Origin: Dermanyssus gallinae | Taxonomy: Eukaryota > Arthropoda > Arachnida > Mesostigmata > Dermanyssidae | Assembly (NCBI GenBank): GCA_003439945.1 | Contig: QVRM01001273.1 | Coordinates: 49,250-113,249, forward strand | DNA: 64,000 nt | Reading direction: 5' to 3' | Shown: positions 45,610 to 57,352 of the stretch, one piece after another | Position numbering within the stretch: the stretch's first letter is position 1 | How the letters are laid out: each line of letters opens with the position of its first letter | Notes under the pieces: generated by a model | What the model was told of the DNA's origin: nothing | Seen by the model: the letters and a program-made list of their open reading frames with translations, nothing else | Databases searched by the model: none | Position numbers and translations under genes: made by a program

Positions 45610-48600
45610 CGTCCTTTAAGTTGACAACTCGATTTTTATTTAGGTTACAGGCAAAGTGTCCATTCAATGCAATCAGCCAGGGACTGAAATTCCCTACGTT
45701 CACTAAGTTGTTTTAGAATATTTTAAGTACATTAGGAATAAAAGTATGCAAACAGTGATAGAGAAAGGCTTGATAACGGGAAAATCATAAACAAAATAAA
45801 TATATGGGAAACATCAGTTGCCATCCTTAAAATGTAAAACATTGTTGTGTCAAACGGGTTGTATCAGTTGTTTAAGTGAAGAGAGAAGGTTTCTCAGTAT
45901 ACAAAAAACTCAACTGAGACGCACCTTTAAGAGTGCTCTAGGTTTTAACGAAATTATCTGAGGTTTACATGTATGAAACGCTGGGATACTTCCTTGGTCC
46001 CAAACTTGCAAACTAAATTTAACCAAGCTTAGTTGTTGACGACTTAACCTCGTCGTAGCGTAGAATAACTGAAAAGAGGACGTGCTATAGGCCATTATAC
46101 GTTCTTCTAGGTCGCAGGTTGAATGAACTGAATCCCAGAAAGAATTAATTCCATACCCCCAGAGCAGTAGCAACGGATTCAGAAGGAAGCACTCGATGAC
46201 AGCTGCAGTAGGGCAAAGCATGACCCTAGTTACCAATGAGCCAAGAAGGTAGTCATAAATAAAATTCCATAAGAGAAGGAATTTATGGAACAGCAGCAAT
46301 GAGAAGCACTAGGTAGAGGGCTAGCGGGGTAAAAGATCGGCATTTAACAACGGCCTTTGCAGCCCACGGATTTCATTACGTCCTATGCAACGTGGAGGGC
46401 TTTCATGAACCACAAGACGAATGTCGAGGCAAAGAATGCTGGAGTAAATGTGATAAATACCACGCCGCGGTTTCTCCGGCGGTTCGGTCCGTAGCAGAAC
46501 TGGCAGAACGCTTTATCGATTGTTGTGTCGAAACACTGTGATGCAACATAAACACACTTAGCCACCCGGGTGTTAATAAATAAAATATTTAAAATAATAA
46601 AAAGATTCTACTCGAGCTGGATTCGATCCCACGGATGGCATCGCTCGCCCTACCGTGGCTACAAACAACGCGCACTGGCTGACCTTATCAAGCAGCTGCC
46701 GAGCTAGGAGTTATGGCGAATGGTACTAAATCAGACGCGATGAATTCTGAACGGGCAAGATGCGTGGCACCCTAAGATACCTTTGGCCCTCCCATTTACG
46801 CCAGCAGTATTGTATAGCTTGGTCTTAGAGAACGTCGTACTATAATTAACCCAGAGTGATTAACCACCAGATTCTGGAACTATCACGGACAGCTGCACAA
46901 ACAAAGCATTGCATTTTCAGACCAAAAATCTCCGAAATTGACCCAAGTTCCTTATATTTCGTGGCTAGGATAATAAACATAGGCCGGACTCAGCTAATCG
47001 AATTGGTACGCCATGACACCCTTCGAACTGCACAGCTTCCACCATATTTGTTTGACATGAACTTAGTGGCCTATATAGATGCGTAAGGTGCCAAAAACCC
47101 TGCGACATATCCCTGCGACACGAGTTCATGTCTTTTGTGCCACAGGAAGTCCGCTGAATCGGCATAGTAGTAGTTATCATACGTTGATAAGCCCTGAAAT
47201 GCTTGTGTTTTATATATGCAGCTTCATGTGTATACAAACAAATTGAATTGTAACCAGCTTGCTATGGGTACCATTTATTCGGTTTGTTTGTACCACCATT
47301 CAGAATATATGCATATAGATAGAAAAGTGTAATCAGAGTTGTTGAAGGCTACATAGTTAAAGCGAGTTTGACTGAAGTGGGTATTGGCAAGAGCAACACT
47401 GTTATCTTGGATTGCTCTTTGGTTCGAGGCTACAAAATAAGATTTCATTTGCAATCCATCGTAATTACGCTAGATAAAGTTCAAAACTCGTCAATAATTA
47501 TGGCATGAGCTGTTCACGGTTTCGGCCGTTGTAGAAGTAGATTATAAACAATTTTCAAGAAGCCATAATACATTATGATAGTACTGACGGCCTTCAGTAT
47601 CGGCTTATGCATGAGGCCAAGTAAGTTTGTGCGCGCATTGAACACAGCCTACATAAAGTGGCATTATCTGGGTCGTGTTGTGAATGGTGGCGATGCAGAA
47701 ATCGGTGTGCTACCAGGCATGTCAAAAACTCAACGCCGCCTCGGCCCGAGGTTTCCCATGAATGATCTCCGCTAAGGAATGAAAAATGTATCCGCAGACG
47801 GGTTCTTTCGCTTGAGTAACGCAGAACATTGCACGTAAGAATAATATTATTGTATAATAGAAATTTAATGTAAACGTGTACGTTCAAACAATTTTCAATA
47901 TTATTCATACTTCGAAAACCACATTTATATACGTCGTGTACGTTATAAATACCATATAATGATTACGCAATTCTAGAGCAAGCCGTTGAGTTTATTACAT
48001 TTCTCGATCTCTGTTGGATATTGCGAACGCCGACAATGATCCTTAAGTGAGAAAGAAAGTAAAATCCGTAGCATTTAAAATTCCTGTCATATGACGATAC
48101 AATTTAGGTCGTTTCTCAATAAACCACAATTGGCTTGCAGAATATCATACTCATGTTGCGTCCGCTAATGCGTGATGCTGTCGTTGTTTGCGTCAGTTGT
48201 TAGCCGGGTGTTCTGGTCCCGAGGCCTGGTTATGCACGGCTCGCTATGATCGAGACGTTATCTGTCGATTAAGCATTATCGGCATAGTTCCAACTCTACT
48301 AAATGAAACTCCTTATCATACACCAACTTATGTCGCGCGCTCAACACATAGGCAGACATGTCTGCCCGACCATAGTGGACAATCTAGACATCGTCTGCTC
48401 ATCAATTCCGCCTGATCATATTGCCGTCACTCCTAATAGCTAGCATGACGTTTTTGACCTGGTTGGTTGGTCTATTTCCATAGAAGGTTTCGGGAAATGT
48501 TATCATATCTTATCATCTCGGGACAACTTATAATCCCACTAGTGTGCTATTCGTAAACTTACAAATTAGGCTTAATGGGCCCATTATATGTTTACGCTGC

Positions 48601-49888
48601 AATTTAATATACGTGTCACAGGACTAGAGGCCAGTTTTTACGGTTGGATATATCTAGGCCTCTATCAACAGCAAAGTGTCCCTAATCTCCTAACTAGACG
48701 CTCCCTGACACTATATGATCCTTTCGGTCTGAGCGTGAATACGACATGTCACAGGCGTAACATAGTGTATTTGGACACGCCCATCGAACTTTCTGAACGT
48801 GACACTTTTACGATGCTGCTCTGTTGTAAACTAAAATCGTAGCGACACGCCAGAGGCCACTTAACAATGGCAAAGTCCTAAGATTTATTGGACTAGTTCA
48901 CCTCCGTTTACAACACGAGCTTTTACAAGCGTTGGTGTTCTAATGCTCTATACCTTTTTCTTTAGTGGAGAAAAGTGGGGTTTTGTAAACAACCAACCTA
49001 ATCGTCATCATCTAATAAAGTGTATGAACACACCATTAAAGTCGTAATACCTCTGAATAATATGTTTCAACCAGCAGCGTTAAGATGCAAGGTAGTGTTT
49101 GTTTATCTTACAACAGTAGAGACTCTCACTGCAATCTCACTTTGCCTACTGCAAATCTCTCATGAGTTGGTGAATTTTTCCCATAGGCTAAGCTATTTAA
49201 TATCTAGCTCTATTTGGCCCTCATCAAGACGTACCAGTGATACATTTGAATTGGCCACACTAAAACCAGGTAGTTTTGTCATGACACGCATTTATAATCA
49301 AGCAGATATTGTCGATGCAAGCGATTCTCATCCATCATAATTGAGCTCAGCGTCACGCATACTGGCGTCGAAGTCGGCTTTACGTAAAGGTATAATATAC
49401 ATATTTTACTAGAGATCAAATGCATTTAATGTGCCCTGTAGAACAGGGCTTGTTGTTAAAAATATCCAGGGAAAAAGACCTGACGGTTTGACTCTGACAC
49501 TCTTTGAGCGTAGCCGCATATTTGTTTGGGACGCATCTGTAATCGACTCATTAGCCCCCTCAATGGTTGATGCAGGCCCGGACCGAGCAGATTACCAAAT
49601 GCAGAAAATACTCTAGCTATGATTTTTCGCACGAGTTTTGTCCGCTGGCGTTCAAGATTTCGGAAGCTGCAGGCTCTCTTACGCTCAAGCTGATTCAGCG
49701 CGTAGATAGAAGCCTTAACCTTTCGACAAGAGACTCGAGAGCATCCGTGTTCTTGCGTCAGAGGCTATCGCTTGACATTCAACGAGAACATTCATCGTCT
49801 GTTTGGGGCACATTGTTCAACTGGGCTGAACCTGGGTCAGAAAACCAGTGACTACACGTTCGCGCGGAGTCCACTCCAAAGTGCTAAC

Positions 49889-49890
<2 letters not shown>
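45610..49890. other. Unassigned AT-rich DNA
   Basis: Many open frames of 60-130 codons without family motifs. Apart from the possible SINE head at 46605-46690 nothing is recognised. Confidence 0.5.
46605..46690 (-). repeat. Possible tRNA-derived SINE head, a second family
   Basis: On the minus strand GTGGGATCGAATCC fits a T arm and B box, and GTCAGCCAGTGCGCG about 45 nt before it could be an A box. An AT-rich tail (TTTTTATTATTTTAAATATT) follows. No target duplication was found. Confidence 0.35.

Positions 49891-49922
<32 letters not shown>
49891..49922. repeat. (AT)n microsatellite at a transposon target
   Basis: The DD37D element starts right after this array; the TA target was offered by the microsatellite. 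Confidence 0.92.
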
Positions 49923-49925
<3 letters not shown>

Positions 49926-51221
49926 GGTGCGTCAGTTAAATCCGGACTAAACGTCATCGCCCGTTTCGCAATTTATGTCTAAAGAAAAACAGATATTTTG
50001 GTAATTTTTTTTCGTGCCGTTAGGTACACTCCTGAGGAACATTTTTATTCAATGTAGCCACCACCAGCAGCAATTACACTTTCAATTCTGGCGCGAAAGC
50101 GCCCGCAGGCCTTCTTCAAAGTTAGCGGATAGAGATTCTTGAACGACTCGACAATGGCTCTGCGTAGCGCTTCTGTATTTGCATGTCGAGACCTGTTAGT
50201 CTCTTGCTCAACAACGCCCCATACATAGAAGTCCAGGGGATTCAAGTCTGGACTGCTAGGGGGCCATATCGTTTTGTCCCAGAACGCCGTCATGTTGACC
50301 CGTAGCCAATCCTGGACGAGATTACTGGTGTGGGCGGGAGCGCCGTCTTGTTGAAAGACATATTGTCTTCCATTGGACACTCTATCAATCCATGGTTTTA
50401 CCACGCTTCGCAGAACCCGTAAATACACTTTCTTTGTTACGGTTTCGTGTCTGTCAAAAAAGTGTGGGGGCATCACGTCTCCTTCATTTGACACAACACT
50501 TAGGACGTGCACACTTACAGGATGTTTGGTTCTGTGCACGATTGGTACATCCTCAGGGTTCTTTGCGAGCCACCGGTCATTTTTCGGGTTATGTTTTTGG
50601 TCAATGGTGAAGATTCTTTCGTCGGAGAATCAAAGATGTCCCGCCATTTCGTGTCTCAAAAACGTGAGAATGAGATGGCAGCAAGTCATCCTCTTATTTT
50701 TGAGCCTGAGACAACATCTGTCTGACTTTAAACGTGTAAGACTTGTAGCGCAGTTCTTCGTTGATAATCCGGTGCATAGAACAATCACTCATATTGAATT
50801 TGATCGCTAAACGGCGCATCGATAGACTTGGATCCTTGAAAACGCAGTTTTGCACCATTTTGATCACTTTTCGCGTCCTCACTTCTCGTCGGCGGTTGTG
50901 AATCTTCCTTCCAGGTGTTGCACTACCTAGCCCTGTCTCTTCTGCATCTCTGTAGCGTCGGGCAATGTCGTAGACCGTTGCTCTTTTAAATCTAGTGATG
51001 TTGACGATTTCGGCTGGTTGATGTCTGGCACAAAGCAATTGGATAACGGTTGTTCTTCGGTCATATTCTGGACCCAGGTTGCGGCGGCCGTCCATGATGA
51101 CAATGCGTGTTTGTTCTATTGTGAGTGGGCTGTCTGCTAACGCAAACCGATCCGAATTAACGCCTTCCGTCTATGCTGGGTAGCCCGCCAAACTTTGTCT
51201 GGATTTAGCTGACGCATCCTG
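49923..51221 (-). mobile_element. Tc1/mariner-superfamily transposon, DD37D type (maT-like)
   Basis: 1299 bp between TA dinucleotides (49921-49922 and 51222-51223). The left end begins CAGGGTGCGTCAGTTAAATC and the right end, reversed, CAGGATGCGTCAGCTAAATC; the terminal inverted repeats are about 28 bp with a few mismatches. The transposase is on the minus strand. The DD37D spacing and size fit the maT/DD37D group. The copy is inactive because of the lesions in its gene. Confidence 0.9.
50045..51095 (-). pseudogene. DD37D transposase, frameshifted
   Basis: Cut-and-paste transposase. The N-terminal part (134 codons, from the ATG at 51095) has a helix-turn-helix DNA-binding region with RFKRATVYDIARRY. 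The catalytic part has the first Asp in RIFTIDQKHNP (about 50615-50590), the second in VFQQDGAPAHTS (about 50350), and the third in SPDLNPLDFYVWG (about 50240). There are 37 residues between the second and third Asp. A frameshift near 50692 and a TGA in the frame just before the first Asp (near 50628) inactivate it. The C-terminus after the catalytic core is open to the stop at 50045. Confidence 0.88.
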
Positions 51222-51223
51222 TA

Positions 51224-51534
51224 TATATATCGTGTATAGGGGAAGTAGACAAAGTCGTGCTTGCATAGCCGTCCTCTCCGTTTTAGTTAAACCCTTTCAA
51301 GAGTTTTGTGAAAATGGAATGCAATAACTTTATGCCGGAGATTCTAGGCGCGATACGTAAAATATAACACTTTTTTTCCAAAACATTTGCTCGAACCATA
51401 ATGCTCTCTCTACGGGATGTTGTGGCGGTATGTGTGTTATTACTGTTCATAGAAGAAGACGGAACGCTAATGACGGCTGACGACGAAGCAGGTCTGCGTT
51501 GACCCAAGTGCCCCTTCAAATATAAGTACACTGC
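51224..51534. other. Spacer between two transposons
   Basis: About 310 bp with no recognised feature. Confidence 0.6.
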
Positions 51535-51536
51535 TA

Positions 51537-52835
51537 CGAGGTGTGTTCAAAAAGTATCGCGACTTTTGTGTTTTTTCAAAAATTATTCATTTATTCATGA
51601 ATATCTATTTTGTCCCCTTCAAAGTAATCCCCATGAGATATTATACACTTGTGCCAACGGTTTTTCCAATCTTCGAAGCACTTCAAAAAACCATTTTTTT
51701 TTATCTTGTTCAGCTCTTCCTTCGATGCCGTCTTTATCTCGTCAAGCGTAGCGTAACGTCGTCCTTTCATGGGCCTCTTCAGTTTAGGGAACAAGAAAAA
51801 GTCACAGGGGGCCAGATCTGGGGAATACGGTGGCTGCGGCATCATTAGTGTGTTGTTTTTGGCCAAAAACTCGCGCACAAGCAACGATGTGTGAGCAGGG
51901 GCGTTATCGTGGTGCAAAAGCCAATTTTTGTTCTTCCACAAATCCGGGCGTTTCTGGCGGATTGCTTTAGGTAATATTCCTTATTGACCGTTCTACCCTG
52001 TGGCAAGAACTCATGATGCACCACGCCCCTGCAATCGAAGAAAACTGTCAGCAAAACTTTCACATTCGACCGAACTTGGCGCGCTTTTTTCGGTCTTGGT
52101 TCGTGCGGCAGCTTCCATTGAGATGATTGAGCTTTGGTTTCCACGTCATAACCATAAACCCACGATTCGTCACCAGTTATGACCCTCTGGAGCAAATTTG
52201 GGTCGTCGCGGACAGAGTCCAACATCTCATTAGCAATGTTCATGCGATGCTGTTTTTGGTCGCAATTGAGCAATTTTTGTACGAATTTCGCGGCGACCCG
52301 TCTCATGCCCAAATCATTGATAAAAATCGAATGGCACGAGCCAATCGATATGTTTAGGTCCTCAGCAACTTCTCTAACGGTGATTCGACGATTGGCCAAT
52401 ACCATTTTCTCCACTTCATTAATTTTTTCGTCTGTTGTTGAAGTGCTCGGGCGTCCGGCACGCTCTTCGTCGTTCACATCTTCTCGGCCTTCTGAGAACA
52501 TTTTGTACCACCGATAAACGTTGCTTCGGTCCAAGGTAGCTTCTCCGTATGCCACAGTCAACATTCGGAATGCATCCGCGCACTTAATTTCGTTTTTCAC
52601 ACAAAATTTGATACAGGTTCTTTGATCCATTTTTTTGAATAGGTAAAAATCGAAGACGATCCAAAACACGTGCAAGCAAAGCAGCTGTCAACAATTAAGT
52701 GAACATTCAAAATGGCCGAGCTTGTCGGCATAAGTGAGAGACATGAGTACTAACATAACGCCACAAAAAATCGAAATTCGAATATACGTAACCCGCGAAA
52801 ATTCAAAAGTCGCGATACTTTTTGAACACATCTCG
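51537..52835 (-). mobile_element. Mariner (DD34D) transposon
   Basis: 1299 bp between TA dinucleotides (51535-51536 and 52836-52837). The left end CGAGGTGTGTTCAAAAAGTA and the reversed right end CGAGATGTGTTCAAAAAGTA give inverted repeats of about 31 bp with one mismatch. Little terminal divergence suggests a recent insertion. It lies 313 bp from the DD37D element in the same orientation. Confidence 0.93.
51591..52630 (-). pseudogene. Mariner transposase, single lesion
   Basis: The start is the ATG at 52630 (MDQRTCIKFCVKNEIK); the frame is open further upstream but the family starts here. Helix-turn-helix regions are followed by TGDESWVYGYDVETK (first Asp), LLHHDNAPAHTS (second) and YSPDLAPCDFFLF (third), with 34 residues between the last two Asp: DD34D. 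After the EYYLK segment (near 51975) the frame changes and some residues expected in the family are missing, so a small deletion broke an otherwise complete gene. The C-terminal frame runs to the stop at 51591. Confidence 0.92.
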
Positions 52836-52837
52836 TA

Positions 52838-53642
52838 TGTGACACATCAGGGCTAGAGGGCGTGACGCTCACCGTAAACTCGCAGATGGGTCAACTGTTT
52901 CCACAAACGCTTGTAGTGCAAATAGACGTCTCACATGAGACTCATTAAAGTGGTACCCACAGAAAGTGTCTCAAGGTATCGAATTTATGCCTAACACTAT
53001 CTAAGTTGAAAGCAAACGTGTGCCTCCGGAGAAGAGAAAGCGTTGCATGCGACTGAGATTACCGTTTTTTTCGTCACGGGTTGTGCAATTGGACTCTGCT
53101 ACTATAACCGTTTACTTAGGCATTTATATAATGAATTGAAGTTGAACCGGATTTTCATTGTGGGCTTTCCCCGCTTGCCGCGAGACCACATTCCCTCAAG
53201 AATAGGCCTGGTCTCGCGATGGAGGTGACTGCCTGGTCCGCTACGTCTGTCAGGTGCCCAGATCAGGGCTATAACAAAGCGGCGCCATAAGAAAACAGGT
53301 AAATATTGCAATAAATGCGCCAAAAACGATTTACTCACCCTTTCTGTTAAATTTAGAGTAAGCTAAAGCAATGGTACTCACGAACCCAAAAACGAATAGA
53401 GCAGCAGTTTGCGATATAAGGTCACCCCGTTGCCAAATATATCTTTTTACACTATCTAACTAAAAGTCCGCGACGTCCAAAAGCTCCTATGCGTTTAGTT
53501 GCATATGAGGAAACTTTGCTAAGACATCCTGTGTTTCTTAAATTTTGGTATTGGCAAACTTCAATGCTAGCCCAATTACTGACTAAACTGACTTTCCCAT
53601 GTAACGATCTTCTTCTAACGTAACGATGAGGTGATAGAGGTG

Positions 53643-53712
<70 letters not shown>

Positions 53713-54200
53713 AGCATTGCACAGAAAGTACTAGGTAGAACAGGCAGAACGAATGACAGACGAACGATACTATAAATCTTGAATTCAACGTCTAACTCGC
53801 ATCACCCGCGCATTAGGCAAAAAGCGTTTGGCTAGGTCTATTACAGCTACCACAGCTTTTTCAGCAATGATGCACGCGCAAGCGGCGATGATGGAGTTTT
53901 TCTAAAATATTGCCTTCTTTTGTTATTCCGCGGCTATTATCTGTGTTTTCACAGCAGCAGCGCGCTACCGAGGATTCGAATAGGTCGCGCACAAAGCTTC
54001 GGAAAAGACTTACCCCAAGCTATGATGCTTTTCGACCGCTGGCAACATTTCTCAAAGATTTACGGCCCTGTCGACTTTCTCAAAAATGGTTGCGCCGAGC
54101 TGTTCTCTCTATTTTGCTTCAAGTTCTACGGAATCATTTTGTAGTACGGTTTGTGCTCTGTCAAGTAGCTTATGCATATAACGCCACATAACCAAGCCGT
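52838..54200. other. Unassigned DNA
   Basis: No gene recognised. It includes the compound microsatellite at 53642-53710 and open frames below 95 codons. Confidence 0.5.
53642..53710. repeat. (TA)n followed by a T-run
   Basis: About 19 TA units with one interruption pass directly into about 29 T. The same design occurs at 23819-23855. Confidence 0.93.
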
Positions 54201-54212
54201 TATATATGTATG

Positions 54213-54260
<48 letters not shown>
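54201..54260. repeat. (TA)n microsatellite
   Basis: TA array starting with TATG variants. Confidence 0.94.
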
Positions 54261-54265
<5 letters not shown>

Positions 54266-54269
54266 TTAT

Positions 54270-54890
54270 TTTTTTACAGTAGCCCGAAAACGCTAGAATG
54301 GCCTGCATATATGAGAAACCGCTTGAGGCCTGAACTAATTGCTCTCACGGGATTTGTCAGATATCATGTTTATCTTAAAAATATAGTTGGAAAAAACATC
54401 CGGTTTTCTCTGGAGATGCAACCAGGCCCTTTAAATCAGATTCGTTAGAAAACGCCACTTGGTCAGATGCTTACCTAAATTTAAGTTTTCAGCTCTCGTC
54501 AGTATTAAGTTTTTTTATAAGTGCGTTTTATTGATAACATAACGTACTCAAATATGTCGTACGTACGGTTTTTCACTGATACATCCAAACATGAATGACT
54601 TATGAAAGCTATCTTATGTGTAAACACACGTCCATGATTTGTTTCTAATTAAATGTGCCTAAGGAAACGAGGCTTGTGATACATAATTAATAATGTTTTA
54701 GCAAGTTTATTTTTGATAGCCAGAGTAACAACACGTCTCTTAAACGTATTTCACCTAGCCAACGACTTCAGCCAGCATATCATCAACGGTCATCATATAA
54801 ATTGATCAACTTTCGATTATTAAAAATATGTGACAATAATATCTTGTGGCCCTCCATAATATGCCTGAATTTAAAAATAAAAGGCGCTGT
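54270..54890. other. Unassigned AT-rich DNA
   Basis: Nothing recognised. Confidence 0.5.
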
Positions 54891-54894
54891 TAGT

Positions 54895-55900
54895 CAGCGC
54901 TGGACCGCCCTCCCGATATACTAGAGCTGCAGGAAATCAGGCCACAGAATATGAAGAGTAAATGGCGTCGGCCAAGGCCTACCATTAGTGTGGAGTCTCC
55001 TTTCATCTGGTGAGAGACTGCTCAATACTTACACCAACGTATTTAGTATGCGCCAACGAGGGTCACCACCTGGCCTGCCTTGCCTATTGCAGGAAGGTAG
55101 AAAAGACCAAGGAAACAACCAAAGGGAAAACCAGCAAGAGATGGAAAGATAAGCCGGCCGTTTCAGGAACAGGTCAACCAGAAACACCCGCGTAAGAGAT
55201 AGCCCGGAGCCGATATGCCGGCGAAAGAGTAGCCGAAACGTTGAAGTAACCTGAAAACACCGCGGAGGTTTTTTGTTATCCCAACGAAAAATGGCCCCAG
55301 AGACTGGACAATGGCGGAAGAGAAACAAAAAGCGTAATGATAATCCGCGTACTTCAGATAAACCTGAACCTGAGAGCGTGAGACTACCTGCTCTTGGAGC
55401 CCAATGCGGCCATAACAGGCAAGCAGAGTGACTGGGAAGCGGATACAGAGCTGGGTGCAGCGGTGATCTGGTGGTCGAGTGGTGCGCAAAAACACAGTGT
55501 AGCAAGTGAAGGGAAGAGATTCAACTTTCCAATGGTGGAGGTTAGAGAGGTTGCGCTCAATTACAGCTGCCGCTACTCACCGAAGCGGCGTCTCAGAGAA
55601 TTTGAAGAGTTTTTGGCCGGGCTGGAACAAAGTACTAGGGAACACGTAGAGAAAAAAATCCTACTAAGGGGTAACTTCAATGCGGCGGACGTGGCTGGGG
55701 CAGTCGGACAATTTCGGCAACAGCGCAGATACTCCAGAAGTGGATGGCGGAGTTAGGTCTAGCTATTGCCAACGACGGTAGGCCCTAGCGTTTACAAGAG
55801 GCATGCAGAAATCTTACATAGATCTCACTATGGTTGACGAAGCCATCCTCCCCATGATCAATACATGGAGGGTGGAGAGCAACGAGAAGACGATGAGGGC
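54895..55900 (+). mobile_element. R1-type element fragment: ORF1 end and endonuclease
   Basis: The ORF1 part has a zinc knuckle (YLVCANEGHHLACLAYC, about 55038-55090) followed by a Lys-rich stretch. ORF2 starts near 55340 (MIIRVLQINLNLRA), as at 63281 in the element at the right edge. The endonuclease frame 55394-55756 has SPKRRLREFEEFLAGL and LLRGNFNAADV in place of the usual GDFN; the frame 55803-56051 has MQKSYIDLTMVDEA. It stops near 55900, before the SDH motif. Several frame breaks. Confidence 0.72.
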
Positions 55901-55909
55901 CATAAATAC

Positions 55910-56148
55910 GTTTATTTATTTTACCCTATCTGCGCCCTTTGGAGAACACGGGAGGTGGGCGACCATAACAGGCAGGACAGGATCAACTGGAGCAACGGTT
56001 ATGGCTGGCGCAATAGACTACATTAGTTCTGTCGCATTTATTTTACATTAAACAGCCACAAATTATAATCCAATTATGATTTTCTGTGAACGCATTATTT
56101 TGCGTTCTCCATGATGATACATAATATTTGAGTATATTAGCCACGCTG

Positions 56149-56190
<42 letters not shown>

Positions 56191-56455
56191 TGCACAGTCC
56201 GAGTGGAAGTAATCTATAGAAGGGCTAGCGGACCTTTGAGATATGTCAATAAGTATTTTAAAATACACAGCAAGGTGATGTGATTTTACGGGTGGCTAAT
56301 CTACTGAAGCTCTGTTATAATGTCAGTAAATACAAGATCTAAGAGGGTACCACTGCGTGGTCTAGTAGCTACATTTACAAGTTGCCATAATCTACTAAGG
56401 CAACAAAAAAAGCTGAATACATATTTTTTTGTGGTTTTACTTGAGACATGTCAAT
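55910..56455. other. Unassigned DNA with (TA)n
   Basis: Contains the TA array 56151-56188. No gene seen. Confidence 0.5.
56151..56188. repeat. (TA)n microsatellite
   Basis: TA array of about 19 units. Confidence 0.94.
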
Positions 56456-56459
56456 ACAT

Positions 56460-56759
56460 CTAAAAAATGTCAGGTTGGTTGAAGACTCCCGTCAAAATGA
56501 CCGAAAAATCTACTTGCAAGAGTTTGTCAAGCAAAACACGAAATGTAGTCATTCTCTCAACAAGTTGTGTTGTAGAGCCCGTGGGTGAAAAATAACAAGA
56601 AACAATTCGGTACTTTTGATATGTTCCACTTAGTATGTCGACAGCAGTAGTCTCTGTGGATTCATCCGTAATAGGCACTTTTATAGCTTGCAATTCGGGT
56701 GTAGCCAGAATACACACACCACCACCGCGACTTTTGCGGTCTTTACGACATAAAGACAA
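56460..56759 (-). pseudogene. LINE endonuclease fragment (CR1/Jockey-like)
   Basis: A 99-codon frame with RKDRKSRGGGVCIL, then IVSCYFSP and VILTGVFNQPDI. The usual APE endonuclease motifs are RGGGV-x-I, Y-x-P and GDFN-x-P; here GDFN is changed to GVFN. It is a piece of one domain with no RT nearby. The clade is inferred from the RGGGVCI form. Confidence 0.65.
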
Positions 56760-57313
56760 GAAATTTTGTCACTAGTAGCCCGGTGGTGCACACTAGTTCA
56801 ACGCTGTACTCAGAACAAATTTGATTTAATGAGTTACATGCGGAGTGCATATTGTGGAAGGTTCCGTATATATGTTGAGTGTGCACAAATGCGCATTGTT
56901 TTTTCAGTGGGTTTCGGCTGGAAATGTCACTACAACATGAATCTTGGCCCCTCGATTCTTATGATCCACAAGAAGACTCCGGACTTCCACAGAGATTCAT
57001 AAAAGAGCTTGTCTCTGTCTAGCTCGGATATGTCGATAATAAATGAAGAATTTGGGAGGCGGTGATACTATCCTCTAGCCTACACACGAAGATCATCTGT
57101 GTCCGAAAGTTGACCCGCGCAACTGGCGGTAAAGCTGACATGCGTGGGCTGGGTGCGCACGAGTAATGCGAATGTTTACCGGTCTCGCTTTTAGTCAAAA
57201 CTCCAACGTTTAAAATACGACGTTGCTCCCTACGGTTCGGTGTAGTTTTCGCCAGAGGGCCGGACTTCTGTTGTGAATGTCTTGCAGTCTGCTGGCTCTG
57301 GCGATATTGCAGC

Positions 57314-57315
<2 letters not shown>

Positions 57316-57350
<35 letters not shown>
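57316..57350. repeat. (TA)n microsatellite
   Basis: TA array of about 17 units. Confidence 0.94.
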
Positions 57351-57352
<2 letters not shown>

